Assembly (NCBI RefSeq): GCF_042453785.1
Contig: NC_091673.1
Span: forward strand, 10,821,501 to 10,885,500
Length of the DNA: 64,000 nt
Origin: Malus domestica
Taxonomy: Eukaryota > Streptophyta > Magnoliopsida > Rosales > Rosaceae
Direction: 5' to 3'
This document shows, piece after piece, positions 45,944 through 57,326 of the stretch. The notes below the pieces were generated by a model. The model saw only the letters and a program-made list of their open reading frames with translations, did not search any database and was not told the origin of the DNA. Within the stretch, counting starts at the first letter, position 1. Every line of letters starts with the position of its first letter. The position numbers and the translations under genes were made by a program.

Positions 45944-48270
45944 TCAATGTATCTCAAATCCGGCAATGCCTCTATTTCTAAAGACCACAAAAAAATGCTT
46001 CATCAAAGACCACATCTCGTGATGTGTACATCTTCCAGTTGTAGGATCATAACATTTCCACCTTTTTCTTTGGCTGTCGTATCCCATAAAGATACATCTG
46101 ATTGCCTTCTTGTCAAACTTGCTACGTAAATGACTTGGAACAAATACGTAGCACAGACAGCCAAATACTCGAAAGTAACTAACTGTAGGTTTCATATCCC
46201 ATAGTTTCTCAAAGGGTGGGACAAGTTTTAACCTTGTTTGAGGAAGCCTGTTGATCACATGAGCTACAGTTCTCATTGCTTCGGCCCAAAACCTTCCTGG
46301 TACGTTCTTGGCATGGAGCATACTTCGACATATCTCTGCAAGATGTCGATTCTTTCTTTCCGCTACACCATTTTGTTGTGGCGTGTTAGCACATGTGAAC
46401 TGGTGATGTATTCTACATTCTCTTAGATACTGAGAAAACTCATTGGAGGTATATTCTCCTCCATTATCCGTGCGTATGCAACAGATCTTCTTTCCCACTT
46501 CTCTTTCAACTGTCTCCTTAAACTCTTTAAATTTTGAAAATGTTTCATATTTTTCTTTCATAAAGAAAATCCATACATACTTGGAGAAGTCATCAATGAA
46601 CGTCCCCATGTACCCATCCCACTTATCGATGGTTGCTTGACAGGCCTAAACACATCGGAATGAACCAACTCCAACAGTTATTTCACTTTAAACTTCGACT
46701 CTTCGTATGGTAGTTGATGTGCTTTACCATACTGGCATCCTGCATAAATTGTGTATGTTCTCATGTTAAGATGAGGTAGCCCCTTAAGCATTGACTTCTT
46801 CATCATCACATTTAACTTGTGATAGCTAACGTGACCCAATCTCATGTGCCATAAATCTACTGTCTCATTTTTCCTTGTTTTGTCTACGTATGCAGTTTCT
46901 ACTGACATTACATAGACTGATTGCAGTCGTCGTCCCTCCATTGTTGGCGTCCCTAAGATCTTAAGGTGTCGATACACATTCATATCTTATGGACCAAACA
47001 AGACATAATTTCCTAATGACGTTAGTTGCGGCATTGAAAGTAAATTTTTCTTCATACCTGGAACATGGTAGACATCCTGAAGTGGTACATGGTTAGTGTT
47101 GTATCGGGGCTTAATTACTGTCTTACCGATGTGAGCAATCGGTAGCCTCAAGTCGTTAGTCGTCACCACTAAGCGGCCTCTTTTGTACTCAGTCAAACTT
47201 TGTAATTTTTTCTCATCACCTGTCATATGGTTTGAGCAACCTGAATCCATGATCTAATCATTCTGGTAGTCAATCAACTCCGGACTTGCTGCTGTGAGAG
47301 CTAGCTCTTGCTTTTCCATAGCAACAGATGCTTCAGTGTCCCATTATTCCCCCAGGGCTAGAAACGCAATGACGTCCCAATCATCTTCAATATTCTCCTT
47401 TGAGCTGGCAACATTACTCTTTGTGAACTTTTTGAACTAGCAATTTTTCACCATGTGACCCTTCTTACCACAGTTGTAACATTTTCCCTCAAACCTTTTA
47501 TTATTCTGGGATTGACCACGGTTGTCGTGATACTTCAGAGCTCTCCCTGGCCAAGAACTCCCTCCTCATTGATGACTTTTTTCTTGTCACCATTTCTTTT
47601 CGATCCACCACTAGCACGTTGCTTAAAGTTGCTTTTACTTTTGGTGTAGAGCACTTCCTTTTCACCTTTTAACAAGACCCCTCCCATTTGCTTTGCCAAA
47701 ACTTCTTGATTGGTAAGCGAATTTTCAAACTCAATAAGTGATGGTTGGGTCGGCCATCCTTGTACAGCAGCAACGAAGCCTTGATATTTGGGTCTCAACC
47801 CATGGATAATTATTCTTTTTATCTTGGATTTTACAATGGCAGCATTAGGATCTAATTCAGAAATTTTACGGCAAATAAACTTTACCTTGTGGAAATATTC
47901 GACAATCGTCATGTCTTGTTGGGCCACTGATAACAACTCGTTCTTGAGAAGCTGCAGTCTTGTATCGTTCCTATTTGAAAAGAGTGTGGCGAAGGTGTCC
48001 CATGCTTCTTTTGGTGTTTTGGCTTTCCGTATGTGCTCCAACATGTCATCTTCAATTGTGGTTTTTAAGGCGAACATTGCCTTACTTGCCTAGATCTTCC
48101 ATTTCCGCAAAGTGCCGCTGGTGTCTTCTTTCAGCTGTGTAACTTCATTACCGCCGACGATATCCCAAAGATCTTGGCCTTGTAGGTAAGATTCCATACA
48201 TGTCGCCCATTTGTTGTAATTTTTTGTTGTTCAACTTCTTGATTCCTTTAACAACTTGAAGATCTCCCAT
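45944..48270 (-). pseudogene. Gag-protease-integrase of copia 3
   Basis: Gag begins at 48270 (MGDLQVVKGIKKLN), shifts frame, then reads DDMLEHIRKAKTPKEAWDTF (UBN2-type gag). A complete CCHC knuckle CYNCGKKGHMVKNC lies at about 47490-47449. Protease [11 protein letters not shown] is at 47250, a GAG-pre-integrase [14 protein letters not shown] near 46850, and integrase 46609-45944 with DNGGEY and [15 protein letters not shown]. Stops separate the parts. Only scraps remain between 45944 and the LTR, where polymerase should be. Confidence 0.9.
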
Positions 48271-48394
48271 TGTGTCGGTAGAAATTCGATAAGCCGAACA
48301 AGATTAGTCAACAATCTTGTGAAGCACTAAACTTCTCACGATTCTCGGAAGCTTCCTTAGATATGGTCCCTAATCGTACCGCTCTGATACCAAT

Positions 48395-48910
48395 TGTTGA
48401 GGAAAAATTAGAGTACACAACTCTAACACAAGTGTTGGAGAGACAAAACAAGTAAACAAATTACTTGTATTACACTTACAAATATTACAACACTCAAAAC
48501 TCTCAAAGACACTTTAGAAGCAATGACACTCACTCACTTTCTAGAGACAAACTCTAGACCACTCACCCTCTTCACAAGACTACTCTTACTTGGGTGCTTG
48601 ATCATTTTTTCGTTACAAGCTCACTTACACCATTACATATTTATAGGCTTGCTAAATCGACTTACTAAGTTGGTGGAATGGACTCATTTCATCCTAGCAT
48701 TGTTCTAGGCTTTTCTACAAACAGCCCACCGACATGGGCTTTGCTTATGACCTCACATATGTTACAATAGCTTGACAGTTCTATCTTGTTAATATGCATG
48801 CATCCTATCGACACACTTATGCTAGAAGTTTCTAGCATGCATATGTTTTTTCCTTTGGTTCTTCATCATGGGCTAGACTTTATTCTTTGGGCTGGTGTTG
48901 TGCTTCAACA
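48395..48910 (-). repeat. LTR of copia 3 (5' LTR of the element)
   Basis: 516 bases, from TGTTGAGGAAAAATTAG to GTGCTTCAACA. It is shorter than its partner through small deletions near 48590 and 48890. Confidence 0.9.
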
Positions 48911-50439
48911 GTTTCATGGGATGAAACTCGATTGGGAATTCGATCAATTTCTCTCCCACAAAGCTTTCACTGAAGCTTCAAATGGATTTCTCCTAGATGA
49001 CACTTATGTGTTGGGAGCAGAGGTCTTTGTTTCTAAAGAGAGAAGCAAAGGCAAAGGAGAGCGTCTATCAATGGTAAAGGATCCTGTTATGTACAAGAAT
49101 ACTTGGAGGATTGACAACGTATCAAAGCTAGATGCGGAATCCTACGACTAAAAAACATTCATTGCTGGAGACCAGAAATGGTATATAACACTAGACTTGT
49201 TAGACTTCGCTCTTGGTATAAGAAATTTCTCTCGAGGATATCGAAAACTTAAGCGCAGTATATCTGAAAATGTTGTAAATGAGTTGGTTGTTGGTGTAGG
49301 AAGATGCAGCTCTATCCCAATGGAAAAGGCAATGGATTTGGAACCCATCTGTCTTTTTTTCTGGCGTTAGCCGAACCGAAATCACTTCCTCCTAGCTGTC
49401 AAATATATGCAGGGGTTACTTTACGGATCCTAGACCAGCAGTATGGCTCGTGGTATATCTCTGGTAAAGATAAAAATTTTGCCCAATCCTACTGCTACAT
49501 AATCATACGAGCAAACAAGGATTAGAACATCTAACAAACATTCAATTAAGGGTGGTTTTATTGCTTCCGTCATGCTAAAATTCCCACCATGAAAGACGAT
49601 GAGACTCTAGTTCTTGGAGGTGTTTGAGTCGTGATGGTGTACCATGTTGGTGATACTTACTATTGAACCTGTGTTCATTTGAAAACCAATATCGAGAATT
49701 TCTGATTGCAACCTACTGAAAATGTTCACAATTTTTTGGTTACAAGAAAATATGGTAATTACGACACTTTTTTTACGACGCGTGATGCAGCCGTCGCAAT
49801 AACTATCAAATTTCATTATTTTATGCGCGCTAAGCTTTGGCGCTCTGTTGTTTGCGACATGAATAAGTTCCGTCGCACACACCTCTGTTGTGAATAAGTA
49901 GAAGAAAACAAAACACAACTGCACGCTCTCATCTCCTTCTCGCTCTCTTCCTCTCTAGTTCTCGTTCTCCGCCTATCTCCCTCTCTTCAAAGCATAGATC
50001 CTTCTTTGCCACTCTTGCCACAACCACTGATGCTGAGACACAATTGAACCAGGTAAGGATTTATGTTTCTTGTTCCTCTCTTAAATCTCCCCTTTCCCTA
50101 ACCCTAATATTTTTTGTCATCTCTTAGTCTTTTCTTTTTGCCGCTAGAAATTCGAATTCAACCTCATCCCTTCTGATTCGGTAATATTATTTGAGGAATT
50201 ATCTTCTAATTTGTTTTTTCTTGGTGTTGTTTCGTCATTTTTTCCCGCAAATTCCAGTCTTATCTATTCTCCATTAGTTCTCCCATTGTTTAGGGTTTCT
50301 TTTTGTCATTTCTATGTTCAATTTCATCACTAATTGCTTATATTGTTGGAGGATTTTTTGTAATTGGAGCTAGTCAAAGAAGTATGCTGGCTTGGTTTTG
50401 TTTATTTATTCTTTATTGGCACTGGTGACTCGGTCAGCA

Positions 50440-50840
50440 AGAGAAGCAGAAATTTGGTGGTGGATTAATTGGAGAAGGATGAGGAAGAAAGCATTGATGA
50501 ATGCAGAGATAATGGCGGTGCTTTTGTGAAGAAGCACGGGGTGGTCAGAAAAAGGTGAGATTTGTAGGGGAAAAGGGAAGAACTGTTTGGAAAGGATTGG
50601 TGAATGATGAGTAGAAATCAGAGCAAGACGGAGGAGAAAATGGAAAGCGAGCCTCTAAGAAAAAGTGAGAATGGGGTGTAGTTTAAAGGTAGAAGATGAA
50701 GTGGGGCATTTTGATGACATCGATACAGAGAAAGGTTTGCGAAGAAGCAAGAAAGTGGGTTATTTTCTTGGGGTCATAAAGGATCATACGAAGCAGGAAG
50801 AAAGAAAAGTAAATAAGCAGTCCAAGAAAGTAAGTAATTT
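50440..50840 (+). other. Unidentified sequence inside the CACTA-like element
   Basis: The segment is rich in charged codons (DEEESIDECRDNGGAFVKKH; HFDDIDTEKGLRRSKKVGYF) in broken frames. It may be another captured piece. Before it, 49920-50060 is CT-rich and UTR-like. Confidence 0.25.
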
Positions 50841-50997
50841 GTAAATTCTATGTTTATGTCATTTGTTGTCAATGTTGTGATTTACTCGTTTATGTTAATA
50901 AGTTACAACTTAAGTTAGCATCTGAAAGATTACCTAACTGTTTGAACAATCTCTAATTGAAATGTAATGCTTTATTTTACAAGTGCTATTTTTTCAT

Positions 50998-51810
50998 GAA
51001 CCTATTATATGTAAAAACATCCCTGGAATAGTTCCTGGTAATGGCTCGAAGTCATTTCTAATCTTGAATGTAAGTAAAATGATGTGGGAAATGCTCAATA
51101 CGTGTCCAATTTACAGGTTGGAAGAAAGCCATATGTATTCCTAGGCATGCCTTTGGCGATCAGTATCGAGCCTGATACAGTTGTCAAAGGGCCATGAAAA
51201 CTTGAAATGGTTTTTAGTAAGTAAATCTCAACATTCTAGATCATATGATTGTGCTGGTGAAGTAATTTCCCCTTGAATATGGTTTTCTGCTTCGCATCTA
51301 TCTGTTTGTAATGCTAAGTCCCAGAAGGAGTCTCCCCTATTGCACTTGATGTCTACAATTTCAAGGGGCCTGGTGTGGCCCTTTCTGTGTATAAATGCTG
51401 ATGAGGTTTGTGTTACCACAGTGGGCATCGCATACCTTTTTGTTCATTTAGGCAAATGTGCAGATAAACTTTACTAACAAAACCTTGGTTTTTTTGTAGT
51501 CTATTCCAGAGTTTGCCGACTTGTCAATGTCGTTGGCTCTTTCCAAGAAGTGGCCACTACACTTAAGCACCAAAAACACTATTATGAAAAAATAGTGAAG
51601 TACGATGGCAGGTAAATTTACCTTTGTTGGAAGAATTATTCAACATTCAACTATCAATTCTATATCATTTAGTTCTATAAGGAAATTATTACAAATGTTG
51701 AGTTATTTGACTGCCCCAGGTTTAAGGACATATTTGAGGAGGTTTAGGACGAGACGTGGAAGTATAAGTTTGAAGACAATTCTACATGGTTTGTATTATC
51801 ATGAGGACCT
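50998..51810 (+). pseudogene. NADP-dependent isocitrate dehydrogenase, captured exons
   Basis: Successive pieces follow the order of the NADP-IDH protein. Positions 50998-51037 read EPIICKNIPGIVP; from about 51119 RHAFGDQYRA, then after a frame change DTVVKGP and LEMVF; from 51326 VYNFKGPGVALSVY; 51500-51612 [19 protein letters not shown] and KYDGR; from 51720 FKDIFEEV. Introns with GT/AG between them are kept, so this is a genomic copy, not a processed one. Stops (after GP, VYK, EEV) and frameshifts abolish coding. The enzyme makes NADPH and 2-oxoglutarate; only the middle third is present. Confidence 0.85.
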
Positions 51811-52639
51811 TGACGTTGGAATATAGAACCTATTAACGTTTTGATCATGTATATATGTTTCATTACTGTAAGTGAAATACATTCTTTGATATCTAAGTGT
51901 TTCTCATTTTGTGAATTATGAATTTTATCAGTTTGGATTTTATTTTAGTTTGAAATATGTAGTAACATTTCACATGAAACAATAATGTGATTGTGGCGTC
52001 CCATTTGACGCCCAATATTTTTTTTTATACCTGGTGCCAATTATTTGCGACGCGTTACTTGCTGTCGCAAACCCCGTAGCAAATAGTATTTGCGACGCGC
52101 TAAAAACGTCACATATAATCGACCAACAATTACGACGCCTATGTATTGCGACGCGTCATTGGCCGTCGCAAGCTCGTCGTAAAAGGCTTGTTGCGACGCT
52201 TTTTGCTGTTTTTGCGACACGTTTTGACCGTCGCAAAAGGCCTTTTTTTTGTAGTGGTTGGTCGTAGCGAAAGATTTTAGGGTTTAATTCGTTTTGTGAT
52301 TCGGGTAGCCCAATCAGTCGTCCTCACGGTCCATTTTCTGAAAACATTTGAGTGTTTCTTAAAAAATGTGCTGAACTTGAAGACTGTAGTGTTCGGGGCA
52401 TGCCCATTTGGTGCACTCTTGAAATGTTGAAACTCATGTTGAACTTCTAGTATTTAGCAGAAAGCAACTGAATGTTTTCAGCAACATGACAATAAACCGT
52501 ATATAGACAACAATTTAATTTGTTTAGTGTCATCCAGTTCTATCTTTTATTAAAAGTTTGTAACCAACTCTATTTGCATGTTTTACCCTTGTGGAAACAG
52601 ACTCTTCGCAACGTAACAGTAAAGCTGTTTACGATAAAT

Positions 52640-52759
52640 TGTACTGGTCGAATGGATGACAACACGCTCTTTACTTGTTTGAGGTAAAGTGTTCTTCAAA
52701 AAAACAAAAAGAGCTTTCCCGTGGGTCAAGTGAAGCCTACTGCTTAAGATATGGTAAGC
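52640..52759 (-). pseudogene. ATG8I: ATG8i-like exon fragment (left block)
   Basis: The minus strand reads ILSSRLHLTHGKALFVFLKN and TLPQT before AAGTAAAG, the counterpart of the exon at 63449-63575. Part of the neighbouring intron is present too. It joins MATH sequence on its left and a Cassandra-like scrap on its right. Confidence 0.8.
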
Positions 52760-52806
52760 CAAAAGCGGACAATATCTTGCTATGGCACATCCGATCTAGG
52801 ATGTGA
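52760..52806 (+). other. Scrap similar to the Cassandra LTR end
   Basis: AAAAGCGGACAATATCTTGC and AGGATGTGACA match the last part of the LTR at 60638-60930. It bridges the ATG8i-like piece and the gypsy fragment. Confidence 0.45.
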
Positions 52807-52809
52807 CAT

Positions 52810-53766
52810 AGACAATTGAATCGGGTGACAGTGAAGAACCGTTATCCTTTACCTCAGATCGATGACCTATTCGACCAGTTGAAGGGTGCACATGTATTCT
52901 CTAAGATCTATCTTTGCTCAGGTTATCATCAATTACTTATCCGTGAAGATGTGACGAAGACTGCATTCCGCACTAGGTATGGACACTATGAGTTCCGTGT
53001 CCTGCCTTTTGGATTAACAAATGAACCTACAACATTTATGGATTTGATGAACAAAGTCTTCATACCGTATCTGGATCGGTTTGTGATTGTGTTTATTGAA
53101 GACATTCTAATTTATTCCAAAAATGTTGCTGAGCACAAGAAGCATCTGTGGGTGGTGCTGGAAAGGTTAAGAAGAATCAGTTGTATCCTAAGTTCAGTAA
53201 ATGTCAGTTTTGGCTTACCCAGATTAGTTTTCTCGGACATGTAGTGTGTGCTGAGGGAATTAGTATGGACCCTCAAAAGGTTTCAGCAGTGTCTACTTGG
53301 GAGCAACCGAGAAACATTACTAAAGTGAGAAGTTTTCTAGGTCTGGTTAGCTATTACAGATGTTTTGTACAAGACTTCTGGGTAATCTCCCTGCCTCTTA
53401 CTAAGTTGACTCGTAAGGGGGTCAAGTTCGAGTGGGATGAGATTTGTGAACAGAGTTTTCAGGAGTTTAAACGGGAATCACGAAAAAAACTACCCTACTC
53501 ATGATCTGGAGTTTGGAGCAGTAGTTTTTGCCCTAAAGACCTGGAGACACTACTTGTACGGCGAAAAGTGCCGCATCTTCACTGATCGCAAGAGCCTAAA
53601 ACATGTCTTCACTAAGGAGGATTTTAATTTAAGGCAGAGAAGATGGATGGAACTCATCAGTGATTATGACTGCACTATCAAATATCATCATGGACATTCC
53701 AATTTCGTACCGCTTTATGATGATGGAGTATCTGTGAGTGGACCCCTTCTAAATTGCAAGTTTTAA
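52810..53766 (+). pseudogene. Ty3/gypsy reverse transcriptase-RNase H fragment
   Basis: The reading has [64 protein letters not shown] (Glu in the active-site box), [18 protein letters not shown], then [17 protein letters not shown]. After about 53475 it jumps to [20 protein letters not shown] and DRKSLKHVF of the RNase H part. Frame changes at about 53170 and 53475, the lost inner part, and the missing gag, protease and integrase show a dead fragment. The type looks like a chromovirus. Confidence 0.88.
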
Positions 53767-54160
53767 ATAGTAGAAATGCATATATGAAAAGCAGGATTTA
53801 TTGATTACGTTTTATGAAACGTTTTATAAGATATTATGCTTACTTAGAATATTTTGGAATACCATATATTCTATCGAACCCATGTTCTTTGTAGGGTTTT
53901 TGATAAATGACGATATACTATTTAGAACATGTTTTCACACCCTTCTTTATAGTATAGATGATGGATGACTTTATACTATGAAAATGCTTTTGAAATATAT
54001 GTACCTATGTTTTAGAAAGACTATGTTTTATAAAGACTATGTTCAATGCTTTTGTGTGTATCTAGTGGTCACTGTATTGCCTTCGGGGCGGGCGCTGTTT
54101 TGTGCACATCAAAGATACTTACAACGCCATTCTCTTCTTTCTCTTCTTTCACATAATTGA
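53767..54160. other. AT-rich stretch after the gypsy fragment
   Basis: No coding motif. The GTGGTCACTGTATTGCCTTC stretch near 54066 may be LTR-derived. No border could be set. Confidence 0.25.
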
Positions 54161-54287
54161 CCTTCTCATCAAGTCTGATGTTTGGAGCTCTACATTCCTA
54201 AGCATAATGCCCGAACTTTGAGAATTATAACATTGAACTTGAGATTTTCATACCTTAAGTTTGAGCATCCTCTTCCATGACCTTTTG

Positions 54288-55082
54288 TTAAGCTTTCTCT
54301 TTTTTCGTAGTTGTTATGGTTGTTGAAGTTCCAACCACGTCCACGCCCATGTTCACGTTCGCGACCTCGGCCACGACTTCTTCTGTACTGGCTTCTCTCG
54401 TTGTTGAAGCTTTCTTCTTTCTTCTTTGGCTAGACATGCGTCTTGGGGAGCTGCTCATCATTTCCTTGCCTCTTCTTATGTTTCTCTTCATATGCTTGTA
54501 GCGAACCCATTAATTGCTCTATACTAATTTTTTCCAAGTTTTTAGTTTCTTCAATTGTCACGACAATGTGCTTGAACTTGGGGTCCAACGAGCGTAGTAT
54601 CTTCTCCATAATTCTAACATCTTCTAACTTTTCTCCGTTTCTTTTAATTGATTGGAAACAGCTAAGACTCTTGAGAAATAATCAGAGATTGATTCAGACC
54701 CTTTCATTTGTAGAGATTCAAACTCACCTCTTAATACTTGAAGACGAACCTTTTTCACTTGTTCGGCTCCTTTGTAAGAGGTTTGAAGCTTCTCCCATGC
54801 TTGCTTGGCAGAGGTTGCACTCGAGACCTTCTCAAAGCCATTATCATATAATGCTTGGTAGATGAGGTAGAGAGCCTTCTTGTCTCTCTTTCTTGAATCT
54901 TTCAAACTCTCATTTTGGGGTTGGGACAGAGTAGCTTCATCTTCTGGCTCAATGTAGCCTTTCCCCATGACTTCCCATACATCATGTGCTCCCAAAAGGG
55001 CCTTCATTTTGATACTCCAATTATCGAAGTTGTTGTTGTCGAGCACTGGAACTTGGAAGGCTGCCATAGTGTTGCTAGCCAT
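54288..55082 (-). pseudogene. Gag of copia 4
   Basis: Starts MASNTMAAFQVPVLDNNNFD at 55082 and includes WSIKMKALLGAHDVWEVM and AKQAWEKLQTSYKGAEQVKK, a UBN2-type gag. A frame change lies near 54624, then IMEKILRSLDPKF-like and Arg/Gly-rich sequence down to 54288. Confidence 0.82.
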
Positions 55083-55098
55083 AGCTTTGGTACCACTT

Positions 55099-55585
55099 TG
55101 TTGGGGTTTAAAAATGCTTCACTACTTTGGAGATGTTTATCTCACAAAGAAGAGTATGACGCAATGGAATTTGATAGGCAAGAGAAAGAAAAAACACTCA
55201 AAGTATTACACAATTTTTATTCTCACACAAACTTAGTACAAGAGGAAACACTCACTCTTAGAAGCTTTGTTAGTTCTTCTCACTTCTTACTCCTCACTTC
55301 ACTCTTTTTCTCACTCCTCTCTTGGTTGTTACATCACATAGCTTAGCACCTCACCTATTTATAGGCAAGGTTTGCCAACTTTGGCATTGCTAGAACTTTC
55401 TAGCTAATGCTTAACAACCACACATTTTTACAAGATTCAAGATCTTTCCACAAAAAGCCTTAGATATTTATGCATGCATTCCACCAACTTGAACTTTGCT
55501 AGAACTCTGTAGCATGTGCATGGACCTTTCTTTGTGTATGGGCTGGATCAATTGTCTTGGGTCAAGAAAAGATTACAATTCAACA
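55099..55585 (-). repeat. LTR of copia 4
   Basis: Ends TGTTGGGG and TTCAACA, 487 bases. No partner LTR is present in the window. Confidence 0.8.
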
Positions 55586-56466
55586 CGGATATCTCATGGA
55601 AGAGGTGTATTTGGAGCGGACATTTTTGTTTGTAAAGAAAGAAGAATAGGAAATGGAGAGCGTCTATCAATGATCAAGGATGCTGTTAAGTGCAAGTATG
55701 TTTGGAAGGTTGAGCAATTTTCAATGTTAGATGCTGAGAGTTAATACTCACAACTCTTAATTGCTGAAGACCAGAAATCGTATCTCCAATAGGTTTTCAA
55801 TTTACTCTCTTATCAATACCTTTTCTTTGCTGAAGTCAATTTTTAGCTAACTGAAAAGAGATGGATATACTTTAAGAGGTTTGAACTACATATGCAATTT
55901 GTACATACATAATGTTTACATTATCCCTTAAGGTGTCAAGTTGTAGTTTTCCTTATAATGTAAAAAACTGCTCATTTTTATTAAACTTGAAAGGTTAATG
56001 GAATCTTGAAATGTTCTCATATACCTCTTCTAATGGTCGCTGGAGGAAGATTCAGCTCTGTCCGAAAGGAAATTATGATGGGAAGGGTACTCATATTTCA
56101 CTTTACTTGGAATTGGATGGTTCAGAAGACCTTCGTGATTCTAAAGTGTTTGCTGAGTTTTCCCTGCGCATTGTAGATAAATCCCTTCCTTGAACAAGTC
56201 TTCTGAAGGTAAATTTGTCCTCTTTCAAGTTTAATTATGTATATAGTCCCATATAACATGAGGATTTATTCCGTGCCCGTGTAGCTAGCCGCTGGTTCAG
56301 TGCCGCAGATTAAAGTTTTGGTTGGTCTTGTTTCATTCCACTGGACACTTTCAAACATGCAGGCAAGGGGTTTTTGTTGAATGACACTTGCATAGTGGAG
56401 GCCAATGTCATTGTCCTCGGAGCTGCAAAAGCACTGCAGTCTGCTTGTCTTCAGTTTCAATGTTGC
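55586..56466 (+). pseudogene. MATH-domain gene, middle copy, truncated
   Basis: Pieces correspond to exons 4-6 of the intact copy: about 55586-55785 ([33 protein letters not shown], then a stop after DAES), about 56040-56195 (RKIQLCPKGNYDGKGTHISL and FAEFSLRIVDKSL) and about 56285-56466 ([20 protein letters not shown]). Exons 1-3 are gone, replaced by copia 4. It is more diverged than the other two copies. Confidence 0.82.
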
Positions 56467-57326
56467 TAAAATGATGTTAACTGACTTATGAATATGAATG
56501 AAAGTTCTGCGTCCACGATATGGTTTGTACTAAATGTGGCGCTTCTATAGAACCCTAGAGCAGCAATCCTTTCCCACCAGATGACTTGTGGTTGAAAGGC
56601 ATTTTTATCTTTGGATTTATGTTGGGCTCAAGTTTGTGCATTTGTTTCAAAAATGATTGAAATGCATTTTTTGCTCAAAAATATGGTTGAACGCCAAATA
56701 TATCGAGTCTTGACCAGTAATGTCATACGACTAACATCTCTTGTCTATAGCCGAAACTTTGTTTTGCTTGTGTAATCTTAACTTCCTGCTAAACCGTAAA
56801 CATTGTTCAGTTTAATAAGAAATAAAATTGCAGAATATGTGTTTTGAAGCACCTAAAGCCAGGTGATGGATACATTTTCAATGAAAAAAGGCAACCTTTT
56901 GAAGCAAAGCATGACGGTTCTATCCTTTTTTTTTCTTCACAAACAATAGCGTTGCTAGGTTCAATTGTTAGTGTTCAGGGGGAGGGGATGGGTAGAGATC
57001 AAACCCGCACCAAGGTGCATAGGCATGATTGCTTTCCGCCACTGCAGTAAAGCATCATCTGCAACATTTATATCCTTTAAAGCTTTCTAGTTAGGAATAA
57101 CACCTATATTTTTCCTTACAAGCAGGTGATGGATACCTTTCAAATGAAACAATGGCAACCCTTTTGAAGCAAAGCATAACATTTCTATCCTAAAAAGCTT
57201 TCAAGTTAGGAATAATACCTTTAATTTTTCCTTATAAGCAGGAAAACATATTTGGTTCTAGAACAGAAAACCTGGTTGAATCCTTTGTAACTTGTATTGA
57301 ATTATTGGAAAATCAAGTTTGTTGAT

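Larger units (their letters stand above)
44972..48910 (-). mobile_element. Copia retrotransposon inserted in MATH exon 4, polymerase region deleted (copia 3)
   Basis: LTRs at 44972-45510 and 48395-48910 run from TGTTGAGG to CTTCAACA. The target duplication GTTTC (44967-44971 and 48911-48915) is perfect, and the empty site is CGGTTTCATGGG at about 57985. On the minus strand the primer site TGGTATCAGAGC (48392-48381) follows the LTR. The coding part has gag, protease and integrase but no reverse transcriptase or RNase H. Confidence 0.93.
44322..49500 (+). pseudogene. MATH-domain gene, left duplicate, disrupted
   Basis: Exons match the intact copy at 57327: exon 1 44322-44352, exon 2 44427-44556 ([20 protein letters not shown]), exon 3 44676-44845 ([20 protein letters not shown]), exon 4 44951-44971 plus 48916-49181, exon 5 from 49300. 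Copia 3 cuts exon 4. A TAA stop at 49150 follows AESYD, and the exon 5 donor GT has become AT (GGTAAAGAT). The last exon is gone. The gene is dead. Confidence 0.88.
49733..52250 (+). mobile_element. CACTA-like transposon carrying isocitrate dehydrogenase exons
   Basis: The right end reads TTTTTTTTTGTAGTG, the complement of a CACTACAAAA terminus. The left end is degenerate (GGTTACAAGAAAAT). Subterminal arrays of TTGCGACGCGTT/CGTCGCAA motifs lie at about 49775-49875 and 52045-52235. The right duplicate block has no such insert (ACAATTAGTCAGTAGTGAAA at about 58836). No transposase is coded. It sits in the former intron 5 of the left MATH copy. Confidence 0.75.
33905..52759 (+). repeat. Segmental duplication, left block (MATH gene plus ATG8i-like piece)
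   Basis: Apart from its insertions this block aligns with 56641-63533. It starts with TTTGTTTCAAAAATGATTG in both copies and ends in the ATG8i-like exon (GCCTACTGCTTAAGATATGG). Four large insertions raise it from about 3 kb to nearly 19 kb. Part of the MATH 3' end and the spacer to ATG8i are deleted here, with the junction at about 52636. Confidence 0.85.
54160..55585 (-). mobile_element. Truncated copia element (copia 4): one LTR and gag
   Basis: On the minus strand an LTR (55585-55099) is followed by a primer-site-like TGGTACCAAAGC and gag. The element stops in the zinc-knuckle/linker region near 54160. It cuts the middle MATH copy, whose sequence starts at 55586. Confidence 0.8.
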
